From Chryseobacterium potabilaquae (GTDB lineage: Bacteria; Bacteroidota; Bacteroidia; Flavobacteriales; Weeksellaceae): 45,673 nt of DNA. Every line of letters starts with the position of its first letter. The first letter of the stretch is position 1. The notes under the pieces were generated by a model. The model worked only from the letters and a program-made list of their open reading frames with translations, did no database searches and was not told the DNA's origin. Positions 1 through 7,047 of this stretch are shown in pieces. The DNA lies in NCBI RefSeq assembly GCF_902728265.1, contig NZ_CACVBR010000029.1:1-45673 (forward strand). The letters run 5' to 3'. The position numbers and the translations under genes are program-made.

Positions 1-389
1 AACAATGCATACTATATAAGAATAATAAGAAGTCTAAACTCTTTTAAACAAAGCACTCCTCAATACAAATTAGAATTAAAAAAATATTTAAAAATTATTG
101 ATTTGATAATCATTATGTTAAATAGGAGGTCTAATAAGGACTATTCTTACTCTAGAAAATGCAAATATAATTAAGAGATACACTATAGGCTTGGGAGGAT
201 GTTTATAGATATAATAAGAGAGAGGGGCTAATAATAGAATAAATAGGGATATGATAATCGGCTTATAAGATCTTTCTCTCACAATCAAGTTTTATAGGAG
301 ATAAGTGTCTGTTATTAAATAATGAAATAAAAGAATATTATGGAAATAACTTTATCAAAATAAACACGTGCAATAAATATTTTAAGACA
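1..389. other. Intergenic region upstream of FISUMP gene A
   Basis: I see no gene, RNA or clear repeat in the first 389 bases. The stretch is very AT-rich and presumably carries the promoter of the exported protein that starts at 390. I could not pick a convincing TAnnTTTG box with a matching upstream TTG. Confidence 0.4.
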
Positions 390-2279
390 ATGAAAAAAAC
401 AAATTTATTACCTATGCTGCTCTTTGGAGCACTTGCTTACGGCCAGGTAGGAGTTAATACAGACACTCCTAAAGCTACCCTTGATGTGAAGGCAAAAAAT
501 ATGGATGGAAGTACGGCGGAAGGGATTTTGGTTCCCCGTCTTACCGGAAACACTCTATTTTCAGCTATTGCTTCGAATACGTATGGAATGGACCAAAATG
601 GAGCTATGGTGTATGTTACAGAAACTCCTGATCCCTCTAATCAGGTTAATCAAACTCTTCATGTAGATGCTGTTGGCTATTATTATTTTAATGCTGATCA
701 AAATGAATGGGTAAAAATGGGTGGTGGAAATAATTTTTATAATGCTGATGGCAGCTTGCAGGGGCCACGCCAGGTTACTATGGATGGTAACAATTTAGGA
801 TTTACAGGGGGAAGAATGGGAGTAGGCACTTCTACACCTGATCCTTCTGCGATTCTTGATCTTACCAGCACTACAGATGGATTCTTACCTCCAAGGATGA
901 CTAAGGTCCAGATGGATGCTATATTTCATCCCGCTCATGGTCTTGTTATCTATTGTACCGATTGTTTTGGAAACAAGGGATGTATTATGGTGAATGATTC
1001 TACCAATCCCTTAGTTCCAGAATGGGGGTCCTTATGTTCTTCTAATACCCCTAATGGAGATGTTTTAGCGCTGGATTGTTCCTCAGCAACTACGTCAGGG
1101 ACTTTATTTGCAGGCTCTATGGTCAGTGGAGTGAATACCACGATACCTTATTCCGGAGGAAATGGGGGAGCATATAATGCGGGTTCGTTTATTTCTACAG
1201 GAGTTACAGGCTTAAGTGCTACTATTGCTGGAGGGAGCTTAAACTCAGGGAATGGAAATCTTATATTTAATATAACCGGTACTCCTTCTGCAGCGGGAAC
1301 TGCGAATTTTGCTATAACGATAGGAGGGAAATCCTGTACCTTTAGTGTTCCAGTTAATCCTTTTTTAGGAAGTATTACCGCCTTAAATTGTGGTTCTACT
1401 TCTTTTATTCCTCCTACAATAACCCAAGGGGAAACTTACAGTGGAACGATGAGTATTCCTTATACTGGCGGAAACGGTGAAGCCTATGGTCAGCAGCAAT
1501 TTAGTTTTAACGGATTAACCTTTACCTTACCTGCAGGAGCTTTGGTAAATGGTAATGGTAACTTGGTATACACTGTGACAGGAACTGCTACAACTGCTGG
1601 AACCATGAGTCTTCCGATCAGTTTTGCAGGACAAAGCTGTAATGTTAGTAAGACAATTTCTCCTTCCGGAAGTGGAGGTTCAACGACAATGTGTATGGGA
1701 AATGGCACTAAATTATGGGCCTCTCATAATTTGGGAGCTGATACGAGTTTGGATCCTAATCCTTCGGTGGTTACCCAAGGGCTTCACGGAAATTATTATC
1801 AATGGGGAAGAGCTGATGTTGTCGCGGATGCTTATACTCCTGCTGGCAATATCCCAGGTTGGAATACCGTTAATGCTTCTAATGGGGCTTGGAATTCCGG
1901 TACTGAGTCTGTTCCTGTAAAGACAGGTATTGATCCATGTCCTTCTGGTTTCCGTGTTCCTACCAGGGCAGAATGGGTAGCCTTAATCAATAATAGCACA
2001 AGTAATACGATAGGAACGTTTAGTACTAGCCCTACTAACTTTGGAGCTGCTCGTCAGTTTAACTGTCCTTCTAACGGTAATAAATTGACTCTTCCGGCTT
2101 CGGGGACCCGCTTCGACCTTACGGGAGTTTTGAGCTCCCGCGGTTACAGCGGCTTCTATTGGAGCAATACAGAGGATGGCGACAACGCTTATGCCCTTTC
2201 CTTCACTAGCGGCGGCGTGGGCCCAGCGAACGGCTACCGCCGTACCCTCGGCGTCTCGGTTCGTTGTATAGCAGAATAA
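390..2279 (+). CDS. Exported FISUMP-domain surface protein (paralog A) with DGR-like variable C-terminus
   Basis: A 629-aa secreted protein. Residues 1-18 form a signal peptide cleaved before QVGVNT, an N-terminus typical of exported Flavobacterial proteins. A linker region (about 20-215) contains a VGTSTP motif. Two Ig-like/beta-sandwich repeats follow (about 223-318 and 332-423), each with the pattern IPY-GGNG then a GTP or GTA turn and a C-terminal Cys. The FISUMP domain (Fibrobacter succinogenes major paralogous domain) covers about 434-629 and shows the family core PCPSGFRVPT. The C-terminal 50 codons before SVRCIAE are GC-rich and dominated by NNC codons, unlike the rest of the gene (see the variable-region entry). 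The protein probably displays a ligand-binding domain at the surface; the ligand is unknown. From about residue 130 on it is nearly identical to paralog D, but the N-terminal part differs, which suggests gene conversion. No T9SS sorting domain is visible, so the export route beyond the signal peptide is unclear. Confidence 0.88.
   Translation: MKKTNLLPMLLFGALAYGQVGVNTDTPKATLDVKAKNMDGSTAEGILVPRLTGNTLFSAIASNTYGMDQNGAMVYVTETPDPSNQVNQTLHVDAVGYYYFNADQNEWVKMGGGNNFYNADGSLQGPRQVTMDGNNLGFTGGRMGVGTSTPDPSAILDLTSTTDGFLPPRMTKVQMDAIFHPAHGLVIYCTDCFGNKGCIMVNDSTNPLVPEWGSLCSSNTPNGDVLALDCSSATTSGTLFAGSMVSGVNTTIPYSGGNGGAYNAGSFISTGVTGLSATIAGGSLNSGNGNLIFNITGTPSAAGTANFAITIGGKSCTFSVPVNPFLGSITALNCGSTSFIPPTITQGETYSGTMSIPYTGGNGEAYGQQQFSFNGLTFTLPAGALVNGNGNLVYTVTGTATTAGTMSLPISFAGQSCNVSKTISPSGSGGSTTMCMGNGTKLWASHNLGADTSLDPNPSVVTQGLHGNYYQWGRADVVADAYTPAGNIPGWNTVNASNGAWNSGTESVPVKTGIDPCPSGFRVPTRAEWVALINNSTSNTIGTFSTSPTNFGAARQFNCPSNGNKLTLPASGTRFDLTGVLSSRGYSGFYWSNTEDGDNAYALSFTSGGVGPANGYRRTLGVSVRCIAE
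2106..2255 (+). other. Variable region of FISUMP A: NNC-codon, GC-rich segment (putative DGR target)
   Basis: By hand count this 50-codon stretch is about 61% G+C (92/150), and 30 of the 50 codons end in C, in a gene that otherwise prefers A or T in the third position. Aligned to paralog D, invariant framework codons (for example TATTGG, ACAGAG, CCAGCG) alternate with codons that differ in the first two bases but mostly keep a third-position C. That is expected if a template carried AAC codons at these sites and adenines were randomised, as in DGR variable regions. The end of the segment (TCGGTTCG, then TGTATAGCAGAATAA) is conserved between paralogs, as an initiation-of-mutagenic-homing site would be. 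One codon-length difference from D argues against an identical template. Confidence 0.7.
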
Positions 2280-2345
2280 TTCATTCTATTGATTGTATTT
2301 ATTTGACCTATTTCTGCCTCAAAAAAAGGAAATTATACTTACTTC

Positions 2346-2370
2346 AACCGGCGGCAAGCCGCCGGTTTTA
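2346..2370 (+). terminator. GC-rich perfect hairpin after FISUMP A
   Basis: A 10-bp perfect stem (AACCGGCGGC, loop AA, GCCGCCGGTT) is followed by TTTATTT, 67 bases after the stop codon. It reads as an intrinsic terminator. The same hairpin stands after paralogs C and D but not B. DGR target genes often carry a cruciform just downstream of the variable region, so a second role is possible, although the distance is longer than in phage BPP-1. Confidence 0.75.
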
Positions 2371-2677
2371 TTTCAATAAAACATGACTATAAAAACAATT
2401 GTATCACAGGAAATATTTAATGCTCTTAAGTGTTATAAACACGGGATCTTTTGGAGAGGTTATAAGCAGCATTTCTAGCGGATGTGGTCCCTAAAAACGA
2501 GGGTGGAGACTTTACATCTTTTAAAAAAATCATCTTTATGCCGTTCTAGTTTACATACCGTTAAATTTTATAGAGTTGTTTACTCTCAGTCTTAAGATTT
2601 AGTCTTACTTCTTAGTTAGGTTTATGGATACTATCAATCTATTAATTCTATAAGAAGGGATATAAAGATATATAAGA

Positions 2678-3811
2678 ATGAAAAAGAAGATATTATTTCG
2701 TATAGAAAATATGGAAATGGGAGAGACTTCTATAAGGCTTTGGCATCTTATCCATATATTATCTCAACGAGGAAATAAAGTGATCCTCTTAGTTGACATG
2801 AGGCAAGGAGAACTCTTAGAATCTCTTCCTAAAGAGGTGAAGATTGTATCTCTAGGGCAGGGAAAGGAGTATCTTAGTGAGTATGCATTTTTACGATATG
2901 TAGAGCTTATTGATAGGGCATTTATTCTCATGATGTATCGTTTGTTTCCCATTCTCTTATTTCAAAAAATAGGAGTAGTCCCCGATATTGAGATTTCAAT
3001 GCAGAGCTCTTTATTGAGAAGGTTACTGAGAAGCCCCTTTACCACCTCCAAAAAAATTCATTGGTTTGATGTTGATTCTTTGCTTTATAAGAAAAGGGGT
3101 AGAGAAAAACTTTTATCTAGGTTACATCAGTGTGATATTACGGTCTTTCCTTCTGATGGTATGAAAAATAGCTTTGAAAGGGCTGTAAGGATAGAGGTAT
3201 ACAATAGTACATGTATCAATCCTATTTTAAATCTAGAAGCCATTAAAAAAAAATCACTTGAAGCCGTTGATTTTGAAGATGAAAAATTATGGTTTGATCC
3301 TACTTTTCTCTCTATAGGAGAATTGGCTCCCTACAGGGGATATGATCTTCTTTTGGAGACTCATGGGGAATTAATAAAGGAAGGAGTGAATCATCGAATT
3401 CTCATTCTGGGAGATGGCCCCCAATATGATTCTTTACAAAGAAGGATCAAGGAATTACAGGTAGAGAATACTTTTTTATTGTTGGGTATAAAAACAAACC
3501 CTTATGCGTATATGGCAAAATGCACCTATTATATTGAGCCATGGATGACTTATTTTTCTATTCATTCCCTAGAGGCGATGTATTTAGGAAAAGTAGTGAT
3601 GAGTCCAGCTTATTTTGAGGGAGAAGATAGGGATTTTTATACGAAATCAGATCTGCTTTCCGGTTTTTCCAAGCGAGGCTTTAAAAAGGGAATAAAAAAG
3701 TTTTTGTATGATTCTGATTTTGTGAGCTCTATAGCACTCACTCAAAAAGGTAATAATTTCCATAGGGATAATCAACGTATCGTTGAGCAAATGGAAGAGC
3801 TTTTACATTAG
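2678..3811 (+). CDS. Glycosyltransferase family 4-like protein
   Basis: A 377-aa cytoplasmic protein with the two-lobed GT-B layout. The N-terminal lobe begins KKILFRIENMEMGE and contains LSQRGNKVILL, the usual first beta-alpha unit. The C-terminal lobe has SIGELAPYRGYDLLL (about 212-226), RILILGDGP (about 242-250) and SLEAMYLGKVV (about 297-307), which correspond to the nucleotide-sugar binding face of GT4 enzymes. The classical EGFG segment is replaced by WMTYFSIHS, so donor specificity cannot be read. It would transfer a sugar from a nucleotide donor, perhaps to surface polysaccharide or protein. It stands alone between FISUMP A and the small HTH genes. No other polysaccharide-biosynthesis genes are nearby, so a dedicated role with the neighbouring surface proteins is conceivable but unproven. 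Confidence 0.75.
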   Translation: MKKKILFRIENMEMGETSIRLWHLIHILSQRGNKVILLVDMRQGELLESLPKEVKIVSLGQGKEYLSEYAFLRYVELIDRAFILMMYRLFPILLFQKIGVVPDIEISMQSSLLRRLLRSPFTTSKKIHWFDVDSLLYKKRGREKLLSRLHQCDITVFPSDGMKNSFERAVRIEVYNSTCINPILNLEAIKKKSLEAVDFEDEKLWFDPTFLSIGELAPYRGYDLLLETHGELIKEGVNHRILILGDGPQYDSLQRRIKELQVENTFLLLGIKTNPYAYMAKCTYYIEPWMTYFSIHSLEAMYLGKVVMSPAYFEGEDRDFYTKSDLLSGFSKRGFKKGIKKFLYDSDFVSSIALTQKGNNFHRDNQRIVEQMEELLH

Positions 3812-3862
3812 ATTTTGTGGATATTAAAAATTAAAATAACCTAATGTAACCAGGATAATATA

Positions 3863-4318
3863 ATGATAGATAATAACTTTAATTTCAAAGAAATTCATTG
3901 TGGGAGTTTAATTAAGCAAGGAGTACTTGAAAAAAATATTGAATTGGGGAGTATTTGTGCCTTTTTTAAGTGTGAAAAAGAAGAAGTATACAGTATGTAC
4001 GAGAAAGAGACATTGAATACGGAGATCATTTTACAATGGAGTAAACTTTTAGAATATAACTTTTTCAGGATTTATTCAGAACACCTTATTCTCTATTCTC
4101 CTCAGACGAGAGTAAATACAAAAAGCCAGGGAAAGGGAACTGCTAAAAAAAAGAATTGGGCCTATCGTAAGAATATTTACACCAAAGGAATGATTGATTT
4201 TATATTAGAAATATTAGATAAAGGGGAAAAAAATAATTTACAGATTACACAAGAGTATGGGATTCCTAAAAGTACCTTGAATAAATGGAGGGATAAATAT
4301 CCCAATGGAAAGAAATGA
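3863..4318 (+). CDS. Small HTH protein, type 1 (transposase-OrfA-like DNA-binding protein)
   Basis: A 151-aa basic protein. The first 85 residues form a conserved alpha-helical region (NFKEIHCGSLIKQ, LQWSKLLEYNFFRIYSEHL). The last 45 residues hold a Psq/IS3-OrfA-like helix-turn-helix (ITQEYGIPKSTLNKW). A 146-aa paralog with the same layout is at 17655. Such proteins are often annotated as transposases because of the HTH, but no catalytic domain, partner OrfB or inverted repeats are present, so a regulatory DNA-binding role is more likely. It is followed after 100 bases by the second HTH type, and the two types recur next to exported QVGxNT proteins in this window. The start ATG at 3863 was chosen because the paralog starts at the equivalent position. 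Confidence 0.72.
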   Translation: MIDNNFNFKEIHCGSLIKQGVLEKNIELGSICAFFKCEKEEVYSMYEKETLNTEIILQWSKLLEYNFFRIYSEHLILYSPQTRVNTKSQGKGTAKKKNWAYRKNIYTKGMIDFILEILDKGEKNNLQITQEYGIPKSTLNKWRDKYPNGKK

Positions 4319-4333
4319 ACTTTAATTGGAGGA

Positions 4334-4377
4334 CTTCCTCTTTGAATGAAATTATTTTCGTCATAGAGGAAGCTTTT
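4334..4377 (+). terminator. Hairpin terminator after HTH gene
   Basis: CTTCCTCT (4334-4341) pairs with AGAGGAAG (4365-4372), with a 23-nt loop, and is followed by CTTTTA. It lies 16 bases after the stop codon of the HTH protein. The long loop makes the call moderate. Confidence 0.5.
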
Positions 4378-4417
4378 AAGATGTTTCTTACCTAATCCCT
4401 TAAAAAAAGATAAAACA

Positions 4418-4744
4418 ATGAAAAAGACATGCGTTAATTACAAACTGCTTTTTTTGGATATTTTAGATAAGAAATATCCTGAAAAAAAGGAGAGTTGTAG
4501 AAATATTCTAAAAAAGCAGGAGTTATCCATATTAGATATTATTGATCTTAATAGAATTATTTTTGGATGTATAGATCAGGAAAGATCCCGGTTTGACCAA
4601 AATCATCGTTCTTATAATGAATCCAGTGTGTTTCAAATCTTGGACTATCAAAAGAAGCATAAACTCAATAATAGTGAATTGGCACGCCATTTTAAACTTA
4701 GCAGACATACCGTAAGAAAATGGAAAAATAGATACCAAATATAA
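4418..4744 (+). CDS. Small HTH protein, type 2
   Basis: A 108-aa protein with a helix-turn-helix at the C-terminus (NNSELARHFKLSRHTVRKW, about 85-103), preceded by a conserved helical part with KYPEKKESC and LSILDIIDLNRIIFG. A 107-aa paralog is at 19298 with the same architecture. There is no catalytic domain. It probably binds DNA and may regulate the exported-protein genes around it. It sits 99 bases downstream of the type 1 HTH gene with a hairpin between them, so the two may be separate transcripts. The function is inferred only from the HTH and the recurring context. Confidence 0.7.
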   Translation: MKKTCVNYKLLFLDILDKKYPEKKESCRNILKKQELSILDIIDLNRIIFGCIDQERSRFDQNHRSYNESSVFQILDYQKKHKLNNSELARHFKLSRHTVRKWKNRYQI

Positions 4745-5074
4745 ATATCCAAACACGTTTACTATTGAATGGGTCTCAACTTATTTAGAAAAAGAGTGTA
4801 GAGAGGTTCTATAATAATTAAGGTTAGGTAATCACTTTATCGATGTGATTATTTATAATAAAAAAGCAAGGGTTGATATTAGAGAAGAGGCCTTAATAAA
4901 AATATTTTTCCTCTTAGAGTATTTTTATATCGGAATTATTCTGTAAATCTAATGTATCTCTAATGTTCCTATTAGTTTTGTTTCATCATACATAGGCTTT
5001 AATTCCGGGAAAGCGTATTATCCTTTCCCGGTTTTACTGAGAAAATAATTCTACATATTTAATTAAAATTAGCT
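4745..5074 (+). promoter_or_regulatory. Leader region of the first LuxR gene with attenuator-like hairpin
   Basis: This 330-base gap carries a small hairpin (TAATCAC 4829-4835 with GTGATTA 4845-4851), a candidate -7 box TAGTTTTG at 4973-4980, and a 9-bp perfect stem CCGGGAAAG (5005-5013) / CTTTCCCGG (5023-5031) followed by TTTT, 43 bases before the luxR start. If transcription begins near 4987, the terminator-like hairpin lies in the 5' leader and could act as an attenuator. Otherwise it ends upstream transcripts. The same arrangement precedes the second luxR copy, but with the loop sequence reversed. Confidence 0.5.
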
Positions 5075-5713
5075 ATGAATACAAGAATTCTTATTGCTGA
5101 TGCGCAGCATGTGTCTATAGAAGGAATGTCTTTTATTTTAAAAACGATGAATCAAGATATTGTAATAGATAGAGTCTATAATAAGACACAGCTTATGGAA
5201 AAGACCATGGAAAAAAAGTATGATTTTCTTATTTTAGATATTGCTCTATTGGGGAATGTTTTTGATTCTACAGTAAAGAATATAAAGGAGATAACCCCCA
5301 AGCTTAAAGTAATCATCTTTACTGCCTTTCCAAAAGAAGATATACTTCTTTTGTACCTTTATCAGGGTGTCCAAGGGTTGGTTTACAAATCCTACGATGA
5401 GTCGGAACTTCGTACTGCCCTTTATTCTATTTTTAAACATGGATATTACTATCCCCAGGAATTACTTTATAATTTTATTCATACTGGTAAAATTCCATCC
5501 TATTCTAGCCGAGGATTAGATATTTTATCTGATAGAGAAAGGGAAGTCTATTTTTATTTAGTCAAGGGAACAGGGTTATTGGAGATTTCCAATGCTCTAG
5601 GGCTTCATCAATCCACAGTAAGTATATATAAAAAGAATATTTTCCAAAAGCTAAATTTTAACTCTTTAGTGGACCTTATCAATTACGACAAATATAGGGA
5701 AAATCTCTCTTAG
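5075..5713 (+). CDS. LuxR/NarL-family response regulator, copy 1
   Basis: A 212-aa cytoplasmic regulator. The receiver domain (1-120) has the acidic residue D9, phosphoacceptor D55 in LILDIALLG, the switch T83 in FTAF and K105 in LVYKS, so it should be phosphorylatable. A LuxR-type HTH covers about 148-205 (LSDREREVYFYLVKGTGLLE, then ISNALGLHQSTVSIYKKNIF). No sensor kinase is adjacent. Copy 2 at 25201 differs by one residue (Q27 here, P there), which indicates very recent duplication or gene conversion. It is followed by a GT2 glycosyltransferase gene in both copies. I infer that it regulates the surface-protein locus, but no operator can be assigned. Confidence 0.88.
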   Translation: MNTRILIADAQHVSIEGMSFILKTMNQDIVIDRVYNKTQLMEKTMEKKYDFLILDIALLGNVFDSTVKNIKEITPKLKVIIFTAFPKEDILLLYLYQGVQGLVYKSYDESELRTALYSIFKHGYYYPQELLYNFIHTGKIPSYSSRGLDILSDREREVYFYLVKGTGLLEISNALGLHQSTVSIYKKNIFQKLNFNSLVDLINYDKYRENLS

Positions 5714-5742
5714 TAGGTTAGGATTATAGCCTATAGGAGAGT

Positions 5743-5828
5743 TAGCTTTTTATTACTCCTCATACTTCTTTTTTTTAACCTCGTGTTTTACATATCTCAA
5801 CTAAAGTAGAAGGAGTAATAAAAAGCTA
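5743..5828. repeat. Long inverted repeat between luxR and GT2 (copy 1)
   Basis: TAGCTTTTTATTACTCCT (5743-5760) is the exact reverse complement of 5811-5828, with a 50-base spacer containing a T-rich run. The element lies between the luxR stop and the glycosyltransferase start. The RNA would fold into an 18-bp stem. It may be a bidirectional terminator, an mRNA stabiliser or a small MITE. Copy 2 has a longer 22-bp stem. Confidence 0.7.
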
Positions 5829-5903
5829 TTTTACTTTCCAAACTGCATTATAACTAAAACGAGAAACCATTAAATAATTCATAAGTCGTAAACCATTTTA
5901 AAA

Positions 5904-6854
5904 ATGAAAGTATCTGTTATTATTCCTGTATATAATGCGGAAAAATATATATCCCGTGCCGTGGAATCTACTTTACAGTGTAATGAAGTATATGAAATTA
6001 TTTTAATTGAAGATCAATCTCCGGATAATGCCTTAGAGATATGTGAGAGCTTGGCCGGGCAATATGAAAAGGTAAAGCTCTTTCGCCATGGGGATGGAAA
6101 AAACCATGGAGCAGGAGAGAGCCGGAATCTGGGAATAGAAAAGGCGACAGGTGATTTTCTGGCTTTTTTGGATGCCGATGATTATTATCTTCCCAATCGT
6201 TTTAAAGCTGAGAGGATTCTATTTCAAAACCCTGAAGTAGAGGGGGTGTATGGAGGGTTAGGAGTACACTATTATTCCGATACCGCCAAAGAACAATATT
6301 ATAAAGTTTTTGGAGATCGTTTAACGACTGTTTACCAAAGACATCCTCCCACATCTGTTTTTCCCGGACAATTAGGAATGAAAGGAAGTTTTGGGTTATT
6401 TAGTATTGATACTTTAACACTTCGCCGAGAATCTCTACTCAATAAGATGGATGCTTTTTTTAAGAATTTAAGAATCCATGAAGATTCGGAGTTTTTTTTC
6501 CGCCTTTCCTATTATTTGAATCTTTATCCCGGATTTTTGGATTGCCCTGTAGCCATGAGAGGTGTCCATGACCATAATAGAATTACTGAAATAGAGACCA
6601 AAAAAATTAAACCCTGTACTACAAAAATTCTTTTATGGAAGGAAATTAGGACATGGTCAGAAGAAGAAGAGGGAATGTCGGAAGATATTAAATTACATAT
6701 TAAAAGGATGCATCAAAGTTTTGAGATTGCTAATGCTCCCTTATTAAAAAAAAGCATTTTAATTATTAAATATTTAGTATGTGATTATTCTCTCATTCGC
6801 AATGGACTCTACAACATTAACTTTAGAAAAATAAGTACACAGAAGTTCCTGTAA
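5904..6854 (+). CDS. GT2-family glycosyltransferase, copy 1
   Basis: A 316-aa GT-A fold glycosyltransferase. It begins VSVIIPVYNAEKYISRAVES, has IEDQSPDN near residue 37, GAGESRNLGIEKATGDF at about 69-85 and the DAD metal/nucleotide-sugar motif at 90-92 (FLDADDYYLP). The acceptor-side helix region has RIHEDSEFFFRLSYY, matching the acidic-residue site of GT2 enzymes. It has no membrane segment and should act at the inner face of the membrane or in the cytoplasm. Copy 2 at 26050 is near-identical, and two decayed fragments of the same family are at 10720-10945 (minus) and 40049-40121. Repeated pairing with the LuxR regulator and surface proteins suggests, without proof, a role in decorating those proteins or the cell surface. 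Confidence 0.85.
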   Translation: MKVSVIIPVYNAEKYISRAVESTLQCNEVYEIILIEDQSPDNALEICESLAGQYEKVKLFRHGDGKNHGAGESRNLGIEKATGDFLAFLDADDYYLPNRFKAERILFQNPEVEGVYGGLGVHYYSDTAKEQYYKVFGDRLTTVYQRHPPTSVFPGQLGMKGSFGLFSIDTLTLRRESLLNKMDAFFKNLRIHEDSEFFFRLSYYLNLYPGFLDCPVAMRGVHDHNRITEIETKKIKPCTTKILLWKEIRTWSEEEEGMSEDIKLHIKRMHQSFEIANAPLLKKSILIIKYLVCDYSLIRNGLYNINFRKISTQKFL

Positions 6855-6958
6855 AATATTAATTAATCCCACTCAGATTAATTAGTTTAGCAATCTCCCT
6901 ATATGAGTTATAAGAACGCTAGATTTTTTGATTTGTTTTTATACCTATTGTTGAAGAA

Positions 6959-6989
6959 AGGCTCAGATTCTAAAAATCCAAGCCTAACT
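6959..6989. terminator. Terminator between convergent genes
   Basis: AGGCT at 6959 onward and AATCCAAGCCT at 6975-6985 form an 11-bp stem with two mismatches, followed by AACTTTT. It lies between the GT2 stop (6854) and the stop of the minus-strand pore-former gene (7048), so it may serve both. Confidence 0.5.
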
Positions 6990-7047
6990 TTTAACTTATA
7001 CACTTGGTGGAAGAATATCTTTATTTAAAGAATTGTAATAGTATATA

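Noticed and set aside
3863..4744. The small HTH genes as an IS3-type insertion sequence (OrfA/OrfB)
   Set aside because: No DDE OrfB, no frameshift coupling and no terminal inverted repeats were found around either pair.
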